Shown here piece after piece: positions 52,739 through 62,147 of a DNA stretch of 64,000 nt (the stretch's first letter is position 1; each line of letters opens with the position of its first letter). A program made the position numbers and the translations under genes. Origin of the DNA: Aphanomyces cochlioides (lineage: Eukaryota; Oomycota; Saprolegniomycetes; Saprolegniales; Verrucalvaceae); contig JAHQRK010000006.1 of NCBI GenBank assembly GCA_019828595.1, positions 2,790,001 through 2,854,000 of the forward strand, in the 5' to 3' direction. The notes under the pieces are model-generated. The model worked only from the letters and a program-made list of their open reading frames with translations, was not told the origin of the DNA and made no database searches.

Positions 52739-54958
52739 CTATTTTCTAACACAATTAGAAAGATATGTTTTCAATGCATTTCTCGCGTTGATGGCTTCCT
52801 CTCCGTCGACTAGGTTTCGTTGGCTTGATCTGGTGATGTCACCACCAATATGCATCCACTCTTCATTGGAAGCAAAATCATCTTCCTCGTCATCTTCAGC
52901 ATGATCCAAATCGACAATCCAATTGTGTAGAACCACAGAAACTTCAATCACTCGTGCCATTTCTACAATACGAAGAAATTATCGGATGCCAGCTACAGTA
53001 GATGGTTCTTACCCTCTGGGGTGCGATGATCTAGAGGGCTTTTGAATATCATAAACTTATTTTTCCACCGTCCGAACGCTCGCTCAAGATTGAGCGTGTA
53101 CCGCAGTGGATATAGTTGTAGTGTGACTCGTCGTCTGACATTCGTAAACGAATGTCGAACGGTGTCATCAAGTGCTTGTATAACTTGTAGCCCGCATCGC
53201 CAAGAAAATACGTTCCCCGAGGCATGATCTAAATATTCATTTAGCGCTCACATCATACTACACGATTCGTACCTTATGCACGTTCATACCGAATTGAGAT
53301 CGATTGAAGAGAGACTTGTCGTTTTGAGATCCCGAGCGTATCGAAAATGACATAAAGCGTAACTTGTGATCAACTACACCTACAATAATAAGCTTTGCTT
53401 AGAATAGAGTTGATGTATTCCTCAAACCAGTACCTTGGATATTAAAAGCAGGAAAGCCTTTACGGCAATACCAACTCTCATACAGCGTCACAATTTCCGC
53501 AAATTTTTCCGAATTTTGCGGATATTTTTTAAAAATATGCGGAATTTTGAAAGCCCCTTTCCGCAGACTTTTTCCGCAAAACGCGGAAGTTGAGGAAGGC
53601 CATTCCGCAAAATGTCGCTCCGAGATCAATGGAAAGTAAGGTAGATCGATCTTGGTTAGTGTGCGATGCACAGAGGAAGCTGGTCTTTTGCATATTTTAT
53701 TTTGTGCAGGCTATGAAATCCCTCTTCTAACCAAGGCGGCTTGGTATAAAGACCACATGCACAACATCCCAGATTTTATCGACGGCTTGTTGTTAATTGG
53801 ATTCATTGTTTTCATCCCAAGTCAGTACTTGGAAACATCGTTATTATCTCTCTTCGACATTACTTTGTTTCGTGTCAAGCTTGACAAAGTAGCGATTATT
53901 TTGGCACCGAAACGAGTGGGTCGTATTACTGACAAAGGTTTGATTGGCTGAAAATATTCTTAAATTCATTTTGATTGGCAAATCGTTCAGCACAGCGATT
54001 GTGCTCACGATGCGCAGAACTCGGTATATGCTCACGGCGGGCCAAATTTTTGAGACTTTGACATTTCCAAAACCACAAGAGCATGGCTTAAAAGCAAGAG
54101 ATGGGCCCTAGACAGTTTTGGACAGTACCGTTCTTACATTTTTTGTCCTTTGCGGAAATGCAGAAGCACATATAACACTCTCTCAGCAGCGATAGATTTG
54201 ATTTGATGCATCACAACCTTTCAGATACGTTCTGTGCTTGATATACTAAACTACATTGCACATGCTTAGTTCGTTGAAGTAAACTAGATATACTTTGCGG
54301 TCAAGTTTTCGTCAATTTGCGGAAGTCTGATACCTCATTCCGCAACTTCCGCTGCGGAAATTATATCGCAGCCCTCATAGTCTTGAAAGCGTTTGATCGG
54401 AATTAAACTTCCGTCTATGACTCCAACGACATTTGGGATTCCACCAAAAATTTCAAAACCATGAGCAATCTCCATCCATTCATGATGACATTTCGGCAGC
54501 GATATTGTCTCTGCCAAGTAGGTATGAATGACGCCCATAACCTGGTTGACGTAGCAATGCGCTCGTGTAGCACTAACGCCAAACACTTGACCGCTCGAGG
54601 CAAATCCATCGTTGTGTGTCAAGTAGTGCAGAGTCACTGCTACACGATCGCAAATCCCAAATACTGCGTTGTGATGGATCCGTTTGTTCACATTCAACCA
54701 TTGATATTCCACACGAGCCACAATTTGGTAAAACGTTTGTCTTGTACATCGCAGGTTTCGAATGAACCAGCCATCGAACATACATGATTCTTGAATTGTG
54801 TTCCACGTGTCCGTACGGAAGATATACTGGGTTGATCTTGGCGTGGTTCTTGTCGCCACCACCGTCGCCGCACCAAGGACCGCAGAAACAATGACGATGT
54901 TCCTGTTGTTCATCTCCGTGAAATGGGTGGTCTGGACTTGGAATACAGAATATGTCAA
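52739..54958 (-). pseudogene. Harbinger DDE transposase split by a hAT insertion
   Basis: Exon 1 (54958 to about 54380): an HTH-containing N-terminus (MFDGWFIRNLRCTRQTFYQI, FASSGQVFGVSATRAHCYVN) and PNVVGVIDGSLIPIKRFQDY (Asp 1), cut at YEG. Beyond the hAT the gene resumes WYCRKGFPAFNIQ, then an intron (GTACTGG...TTGTAG), GVVDHKLRFMSFSI, a second intron before MPRGTYFLGDAGYKLYKHL (Asp 2), LNLERAFGRWKNKFMIFKSP (Glu; one shift just upstream near 53080), a third intron and ARVIEVSVVLHNWIVDLDH to the stop at 52739. All three catalytic acids remain. The hAT duplication (TATGAGGG/TATGAGAG) falls exactly at the break. Confidence 0.85.
53483..54371. mobile_element. hAT-type non-autonomous element, 889 bp
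   Basis: The left end CAGCGTCACAATTTCCGC and the right end, reverse-complemented, CTGCGATATAATTTCCGC match at 14 of 18 positions. Flanks CTCTCATA (53475-53482) and CCCTCATA (54372-54379) agree at 7 of 8, the 8-bp duplication expected of hAT. The interior has many TTCCGC/GCGGAA words and no transposase. The right half is similar to the inverted copy at 22.15-22.55 kb. It lies inside the Harbinger transposase gene. Confidence 0.85.
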
Positions 54959-55073
54959 AACACGATGAAAACATGACTCGTCGTCATACTTTGAAAAACG
55001 AATTTCAAAGAACGACGGAAACGATTCTGATTGGCTCCGTTCATTTTCGAAAACTACTTGGAATTGCCTCTAA

Positions 55074-57489
55074 ATATTCTAAAATTGATTAAATTTCAGA
55101 GCAATCATCAGTATTGCCACTTGCGTTATTTCATGACCTGTACCATGTCTAAAGTGCAAAACGTATCGAATCAATGTATTTTCCACACAATTTTCCTGCT
55201 CTGTGTTATGAGCTAATCATCCTCGATTTCATATTAAGCAACCAATTCAAACGCAAATACTGTTGGGATTATGAATAAGAGTAGTATGTACACCAAGCAA
55301 AAATATTGTCGAATTATCATTAAACTTACTCAGCGATCAATCTGAATTTTATGAAAGTTTTACAAACATCTTTGGAGAATCATGATCCCCAATCGATGAA
55401 TAAAAAAGAGATATTTGATTAGGGAATGCTGAAACTTCTCGAATATAATATCATCTTTCATGCACGAGAAAGGTCACTTACATATGAAGCCGAGTAAATA
55501 AAAACTGACTTTATCAACCATTTTCTGTTTTCGACAAATCGACGTGATAAGTTAGAGGAACATCGACAGCCCACATTCTTTGTTTCGAGAAAACGAAAAA
55601 AAAACTATTTGATAAAACACAAACAGTCGATCAGTGGTTTAAAACACTTTCGTTTGTGCGATGGAGGACGCTGGCATGTCAGGAAGTGTTGATTCTCTTC
55701 CCGATGACACATCCTCCTTTGTTGATTTGCTTGTTGGTTCCGACTTTTTAGAATATGACAATGAAGACATGGTCTACTCCGATGCAGTCGTATTGCCTGA
55801 GTGTTCAAAACACTTGTATAATACCCTGTGTTCTGTCGTTTCTTTTCTAATTTACTCAAAATCAAAGACAAATTGTTGAGAATCAATAATACCACTGGAT
55901 TCGTCTAAAAAAACTGTATCGGACAATACCAAAAACTTAAAACTCATATTTTGGAGGAAAATGTCGTGCCATCAACTTGGATGCCTCATATCTCGGCGAC
56001 AAAAGCACTTATTGGGATGGTTCAGTCGGCAAAAGAAAGCTTAAATGATGGAGAATCTCAATCTATAGTTAACTCAAATCGAACCCAATAGGCAATAAGC
56101 CTACTTTCTATTTACTCGGCTTCATATGAAACGACTAAGTATTGGATTTCCATGAGTATTGCATTTCCATGAGTATTGGATTTTCAGGAAACTACCGAAG
56201 ACAAACTGAATCAGCTGAAATCGCTATAGGAATGGCTTTCATCTTCACTATATACCATCCTTGAGGACGTGGTCAGGGAACGTTGATGTCGAGGTCTATT
56301 AGTGGTTTACGACTAATACAGTACTCTAACTGGCCAATTTCGCAAAATTCCGGATGTTTCACAGCTTCGCGATCTGTTGACCTTCTTGGAATATATCAGG
56401 CATTGATGGAGTTTCCCAGGCATGATCCATTCTATAAACATCTGTCAATGCCTCTGGAACTATTCCAGAAGAGCCAAAATATTTACTGCAGAATTATTTG
56501 AAAATGAATTCATGACAATGTCGAAATAACACCGATGCTTGCTGGATACCAACCTTTTCCTCAATCAGCCTCTTAGAGAATGTTGAGCCAATCAACTGAA
56601 ATTGGTGGTCTCGTGCTCTTATATGATTTTTCGTGTCTAAAGTATGATCAACAACTTGCATGAATTTTACTCTAGTAGGGAGATTGCGCAGCCACTACCG
56701 CAAATTTTTTTGCATCGAATCTCCTATAAATTGATATCCAATTTGTTAAATCGTCCGTCAACTTCACGAATTTGCAGACGCTTGATTGCAATCATCTGGC
56801 TTCTAAAATCGGTTGTAAACTGGTTGGCCTGGATCCATCTATGAGAATAGGTCGTGGAGAAATTGCAGTATGAACCAGTGCCCATAATGCGTTTTTAGTA
56901 TTCGACAATATCACTTAGGAGACTCAGCTTACAAGAAATGTAAATGCATTGCCCCCACCTTCAAATTACTTCATCGTAAAAAATTTCATTCCGTGGAAAG
57001 AGTAGTTCAACCCAAAGCTAATGCGAGGACGTACAAAGGTACAGTACTAGTTTGGAATACTGAAGGATAGGTTCCAATTTCTAAAACGTAAAAGAAAGCT
57101 TATCAATTACAAAACAGCATGAAGTCATTCATTGTATGGTCATTGAGCTTGTGCACTTCGCAACATCCTCCTCAACGAAAATTGCCGTATCCCAAAGTCA
57201 TGGGTCGAATTGCAAAAATTTTTGTTGATGTCATTCGAAAAATATCCTTGGCCTTTGGTGACATATAGCGTTCTTAATTATCACCTATCGTATTCGGTCG
57301 GTAAGCTTGCCTTTAGTCATCCCTGATTGCTCATCTCCTCCTTTCCAACGGCTGTAATTGGCTTCGTTGAAGAGCCACTTCACCAAGATTGCTATGCTTG
57401 ACTTTCCACCATCAAATCCATCGTTAGCCCACATTATTCGTTAGCACAAAAATCATCCTATTCGAACTGACCCTTCCCCTTTTCTTCGT
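55074..57489. other. Mostly non-coding, AT-rich; possible decayed exons
   Basis: 55661-55879 codes MEDAGMSGSVDSLPDDTSSF and a further 52 residues ending SKSKTNC. A later frame (about 55948-56091) reads LEENVVPSTWMPHISATKAL and ends NSNRTQ. They could be two exons of one unrecognised gene; evidence is thin. Around 57.13-57.30 kb, pieces such as CRIPKSWVELQKF and KYPWPLVTYSVLNYH occur without context. Confidence 0.3.
56139..56189 (+). repeat. Three tandem copies of a 17-bp unit
   Basis: GTATTGGATTTCCATGA, GTATTGCATTTCCATGA, GTATTGGATTTTCAGGA in direct tandem. Confidence 0.75.
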
Positions 57490-58107
57490 GTGGATCTTCG
57501 TGTGTCTTGGGCACCTGGCGGAGCTTGCAATAACATTCTGGATGAACTTAAGGAACATCAGACGAAATATCGCAGTGTTATGCAACCTTCCGAGTGGCAA
57601 AATCTCTCCATGGATGTCTATACTACTCATTTTGGGGATCTAGGATATCTCAAGCTCACCTCCGAAGTATCTCAGCGCGATGACTCTGTAAAGGCAGCGC
57701 TCCACAAGCTCGTCGAAGCGGCACTGAAGTATGAATCTCCACCGTCCAACGCCACTCTTGATGACATCAGTCAACCTGTCTCCAAAAGGCAACAGCTACA
57801 CACCTCCGCTTTTGGAACTCCTGATTCATTCGACACGAGCGCTGCAATATTGATGCTGATGAGCCGAGTGCTCCTCTCTATGCGAATCCACTCTATTGTC
57901 CCCCTTCGACCACTCTGCCTCATCACTTGCTTCTCAGCCGACTTCTCCTACGGCCCCGTACAAATCCTTTTTGACTCCTACTCCTTTCTTCCCTCCTTAG
58001 TTAAACCCACACTGCAACTTCCATTAAGCGTACAGACGTCCTTCAAAATAGTGATAACAGCAAAACTTAATATTTCTGAAAGATTATATTTTTATAACCA
58101 ATTATAG
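57490..58107 (+). CDS. Unrecognised 205-residue frame
   Basis: The first 110 residues look like real protein (NNILDELKEHQTKYRSVM, YTTHFGDLGYLKLTSEVSQR, ALHKLVEAALKYE), mainly helical. The last 70 residues are hydrophobic and irregular and may be out of frame. It might be a C-terminal piece of a hAT-like transposase, but no hAT dimerisation motif is visible. It may be a gene fragment rather than a gene. Confidence 0.3.
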   Translation: MDLRVSWAPGGACNNILDELKEHQTKYRSVMQPSEWQNLSMDVYTTHFGDLGYLKLTSEVSQRDDSVKAALHKLVEAALKYESPPSNATLDDISQPVSKRQQLHTSAFGTPDSFDTSAAILMLMSRVLLSMRIHSIVPLRPLCLITCFSADFSYGPVQILFDSYSFLPSLVKPTLQLPLSVQTSFKIVITAKLNISERLYFYNQL

Positions 58108-58158
58108 ATATTCGTTTTTAGAGTTTTGAGGTGATGGTTATCAATCATCCATCACACC

Positions 58159-58612
58159 ATGCAAGCTCAAGAGAAGCTAAGACGGCTGCGCCTGAGCAAG
58201 GAGCAAAGAGAAGCCATGTTGCTCTATTACAGAGCCAATGGCTATATGACGCAGCATCGCCTGGCGCACTGGGCCATGAATATTGTACTGCGACAGTTTT
58301 GTAAATGTACGCGCATTTCAGGCTCTAGAAACGTTTAATGAAATCATTACTTCGTACAACAAAATTCACCCACCTTTTGGCCACGAACATGCATGCGAGT
58401 GGTGTGGAGCCATGCTGTGGAAAAATGAATGTTTCAGGCGACAAACACCATGTTGTGGCAATGGAAAAATTAGAATTAATACCCCAACATGGGAAGACAT
58501 GTATGATATGCAAGTTTCAAGGGGACAGTATACTTATGCGAATCCATGTTCAAGAGAAGAATTCATGCAACATGTCAATGAGTATAAAAACATAATCAAT
58601 TTTGACCAGTGA
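58159..58612 (+). pseudogene. Helitron N-terminal zinc-finger fragment
   Basis: A short leading exon-like piece (MQAQEKLRRLRLSKEQREAM, an HTH-like stretch) precedes, after a possible splice at TTTCAG (about 58320), HEHACEWCGAMLWKNECFRR, QTPCCGNGKIRI. Paired CxxC followed by CCxxG is the zinc-binding module found before the Rep domain of Helitron proteins. The Rep (HUH) domain itself is absent. It is followed by the helicase fragment, so most of the element has been deleted. The HTH-like piece may come from something else. Confidence 0.5.
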
Positions 58613-58622
58613 GATCGATGTT

Positions 58623-58700
58623 TATACAATTTGCAAGTCGGAGTTAGGCTGACAAACCGTTCAGACTTGCTGCTGTCAATATATCAGCCAATAGAATTCA
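58623..58700 (+). repeat. Direct repeat, copy A (about 80 bp)
   Basis: TATACAATTTGCAAGTCGGA...CAGACTTGCTGCTGTCAA...CCAATAGAATTCA. It matches copy B at 60143-60222 at about three quarters of positions. The two copies bracket the helicase fragment. Confidence 0.65.
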
Positions 58701-58854
58701 ATATAATGGAACTACCAGGTTTTTCTTGCAATGACTAAGATACGAAAAAGACATTTGAAATATGTGACTATTTGTCAACTGTTACATCCTTTGTATGACC
58801 TGTTTGCCTTAGGGAATACATTTTTTGATGTTCATCAACTGAATTAACAGTAAT

Positions 58855-59999
58855 TTGTCCAAGATGGCTCCAAAAAAGCCTCGATTATCGAAAGAGCTCA
58901 TTGATCGAGATGAAGTCTTATCATTATTGAAACCATTTGGTGGCAAAGTCGTCATTTTTTCAGGTGACTTCAAACAATTATTACCCGTGATTAAATCAGA
59001 AGATCAACATGCGGCTGTAAATGCCACACTTCCTCGCAGCCCTTTGTGGAAAAATATTTGTGTAAATCGCACTAAGCTTACCATTGACATGCGGCTTCAT
59101 TCAAATAGTTTGTCGGAAGAAGACAAAGCCAAAATGATTGAATTCGCCGACTTTTTACTGTCTGTTGGAGAAGGCACTGCTAGAACTGTGAATATTCGAA
59201 ATCAATTACCAGACGGCATTGCGCAAGAATATAAAGATCAATCAAGTTTGAAATGCTTTGTCATGAAGATGTATCGCGATTTAATTCGAGGAGATGGATA
59301 TAGATGCTGGAGTATGGATGAGAAATCAGAATACTTAGCAGAACGAGGATTATTAGCTCCATCCAATCTCATGGTCGATACCTTGAATGACATGGGTTTT
59401 GATCTATTACAAGGAGAATCCACATCCTTTTACTCTGCCGACTCAATCGAACATTCTGGAGATGATGAAGAAAGTGAACAATTGGCATTGAATTACCCTG
59501 TTGAGTTCTTAAACACTTTGGACTTCAATGGGATCCCACACCATTGTCTAAATCTCAAAGTTGGTGTTTCAGTCATGTTATTGCGCAATTTGAATCCATC
59601 TGAGGGACTTTGTAATGGATCTCGTATTATCCTTACAGGATTAAGTCAAACTGTTTTACGTGGCAGAGATTTGTCAAAGGGATATTAAATCAAGATGTGT
59701 TCATCCCACGAATCAACTTGATTACTGACGAAACTCAAGAATGGCCTTTTCAACTGCGACGGCGTCAATTTCCTGTACGAGTCGCTTTTGCAATGACAAT
59801 TCATAAATCCCAAGGACAAATTCTGAAACATGTTGGGGTGTACCTTCCAGAACCAGTCTTTTCCCGTGGACAGCTATACACTGGATTCTCAAGAGTAACG
59901 TCACACGAAAATATCCATTTCTTGCTCCACAGTGGAAAAATTCCAGGATATGATGGCTTATGGACGCCAAACATTGTGCATAAAGATGTGTTAGTGTAA
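58855..59999 (+). pseudogene. Helitron PIF1-type helicase, C-terminal part, one frameshift
   Basis: Begins in the helicase after motifs I and II: FGGKVVIFSGDFKQLLPVI (motif III region), LTIDMRLH, LNLKVGVSVMLLRNLNP, GLCNGSRI. A one-base shift near 59675 moves to the frame FIPRINLITD, QFPVRVAFAMTIHKSQGQ (motif V), FSRGQLYTGFSRV (motif VI). These are signature motifs of the PIF1-like helicase of Helitrons, which unwinds DNA during rolling-circle transposition. The Walker A and B half is missing, so it cannot work. A cellular PIF1 is unlikely, given the zinc-finger fragment upstream. Confidence 0.8.
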
Positions 60000-60142
60000 T
60001 TTTTCACTCTATAGTTATAATATATATTCGGCTTCGGTTAACATCAATAGTAGTCATGAATATCTGTGGGACAATGTCAACTAATTCATTGCCTTTTATT
60101 AAGTCAAATTTACAAAGTATTTCAACCTGTAAGCTTAAAGTA

Positions 60143-60222
60143 TATACAATTTTCAAGTCAGATTTGGGCTGATAAACCGATTCAGACTCGCTGCTGCCAA
60201 GATTTTATCCATTAGAATTTCA
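60143..60222 (+). repeat. Direct repeat, copy B (about 80 bp)
   Basis: TATACAATTTTCAAGTCAGA...CAGACTCGCTGCTGCCAA...CCATTAGAATTTC. Paired with copy A (58623-58700), 1.5 kb apart. Confidence 0.65.
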
Positions 60223-60271
60223 GATCATTACAAGTAATCGATATTTCTTCTGTATTCAAACATTAAGACAG

Positions 60272-60326
60272 GACTTGACTCTGGGGCTATGAGCCACCAG
60301 AGTCAAGTCGCTCAATAGCTTGAGCG
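60272..60326. repeat. Two adjacent perfect hairpins
   Basis: GACTTGACTCTGG (60272-60284) pairs with CCAGAGTCAAGTC (60297-60309). Directly after it, CGCTCAA (60309-60315) pairs with TTGAGCG (60320-60326). They lie just beyond the helicase and repeat B. Confidence 0.7.
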
Positions 60327-61056
60327 AGTCCACAACATCATCTCCTCGATCACAATGCACCTTTAATTTGTATGAAATAAAATATATTTGAAATTTACGA
60401 ACCCCAAACATACTTTGTTGTGATGTCTGCATAACAGTATGGCTATCCAATAGATTCAAGGAGGATTCACAAAATTCGTCGTGGTTGTAATAACTTCTCG
60501 TGCTGCAGCCAAGTTGCTTAGTTTGAACATTCACGGCCATGTTTTGATACAATTAATCAAACGGGGCTACACTGTAGTCGCTTTTGCTTCTATGTGAAAT
60601 GTAGAAGCCACGTTATGACGCAGTGCCATGATTAAACTTTACTGCATGGCGTTGATGCAACTACTACAAAGAAAATTAAACAAGCGAAGCAACAAACACT
60701 AGTAATCATCCACGCGGCTCACTTCCTGAGTGTCGAACCGCGTATATTTCCAACAAGAGAGTCAAAAATGGAAAGGCAGTTATGAACAAGCTCGTTGTTG
60801 ACCGTAGGGCAGAACCTAAAGTAATAAATCAAATGTCTACATCTCTTTTGTGTTGTTGAGCATACTATAAATTTAATGACAATGTGCACTTATATGATGC
60901 GTCTTTGATTAATGGCAAGCATATCGGTGAACAAATTAACGACTTCTGTGAGTCGTTAATTTGTTGGCTGCAGACGCTTAATTAGCTTTTGATAGTGCTA
61001 GCTACTTGCTGCTGCCTGGCGCTTGATCATCATAACATCTTCATGATTTCGTATTA

Positions 61057-61087
61057 TAGACCGCTTACGCTTTGGGCGCAGTCTCCT
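61057..61087 (+). repeat. 31-bp direct repeat, copy 1
   Basis: TAGACCGCTTACGCTTTGGG followed by CGCAGTCTCCT. Two mismatches to copy 2 at 62060-62090. Confidence 0.75.
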
Positions 61088-62059
61088 TTCGCAATTTACG
61101 ATAAACTACATGTCGATTTGGCTTAAAGTTTGGCATCAAGAGCAGCCCTAATGAAAAATTGGATAATTCTGATGGGCTACTTCTATGTATTCTAGATTAA
61201 GCATTCTGAATAAATTTAAAAATTATGGTATATCAATATTTGGATAACAATAATGACATTCAATAATCCTATATAATTATGGCATAAAAATATGGATATA
61301 AAATTTATTGATAATAGTCAATCAAATGAATATTGTTTGACACTGGAATCTTTCTATTATATTAGTATTTTTCAGTTTGACTGTGAACTTGAATTCAGCC
61401 AATCCAAATTCATTTGACACTTGTCCTTCTAGACTCACACTGTCAGATTATTTTATTCGAGATAATTCCTCCATATTTTTATTGAATACGAGTTCCCTAT
61501 CACCAAAATCTATCATTTTCATTTTTGTCTCTGGGACATCCAGAGATATATGATATTTTGGCTGAAAGTGGATGTGTCAAAAAATTGATTTTGGATAAAG
61601 AAAATGGTGTGGTGTCCAGAGGAGTCCTTGAGAGATTCTCGAATGAATCAAATCAACATAATCTAAACAATCCTTTTCACATTTTTCAGAGAATTTCTAT
61701 TTCGATTCCTGGTTTTTGGATGCTCTGTCCCTTTACTTTACTCGATAAAGTAATATGTTCCCTTTACTAAAGTAAAGGGGACAGACAAACGATTCAAAAT
61801 AATTTGTGTTTCTCAAATTATGCGAATATTTCAAATTAGCTATATGGATAATTCAAATTATTGTGACACTTTTATAACTGTATTTTTGCTCATTTTAATA
61901 AACAGAATAATTGCATTTAAATAAAGTATTTGCAATAAAGAATAAAATAAAAACTTCGATTATCATTTTTATCTATTTTGTCCAGAGATAAGCTATGAAG
62001 ACAAGATTACAAGAGACAAAACTGGAAAGTCCATCACCCTACCGCAGTACCAAGGATTG

Positions 62060-62090
62060 TAGACCGCTTACGCTTTAGGCTCAGTCTCCT
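62060..62090 (+). repeat. 31-bp direct repeat, copy 2
   Basis: TAGACCGCTTACGCTTTAGG followed by CTCAGTCTCCT. It ends about 60 bases before the 3' end of the second Helitron frame. Confidence 0.75.
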
Positions 62091-62147
62091 CCTGACTAAT
62101 AAACAAAGAATTGGATTTCATTCGACGAAGCTGCTTGGTGTGAATTA

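Larger units (their letters stand above)
51641..55070. mobile_element. Structurally complete Harbinger element (3.43 kb) with a hAT inside
   Basis: Inverted ends GAGGCAATTCCAAGTA (51641-51656) and TACTTGGAATTGCCTC (55055-55070) are perfect over 16 bases and flanked by TAA on both sides (51638-51640, 55071-55073). It carries the two genes expected of the family, a Myb-like protein (+) and a DDE transposase (-), converging with 37 bases between them. Both are broken, and the transposase is split by an 889-bp hAT. Without that insertion the element would be about 2.53 kb. Confidence 0.9.
60327..62147. other. Non-coding, AT-rich; repeat debris
   Basis: Contains a 31-base direct repeat (61057-61087 and 62060-62090) and an imperfect hairpin TGTCCCTTTACTTTA...TAAAGTAAAGGGGACA at about 61725-61785. 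A frame on the minus strand (60552-60256) has no domain. Nothing coding can be supported. Confidence 0.45.

Noticed and set aside
60272..60326. Definite Helitron 3' end
   Set aside because: No CTRR follows the hairpins and no AT target boundary can be set. Kept only as a finding to test.
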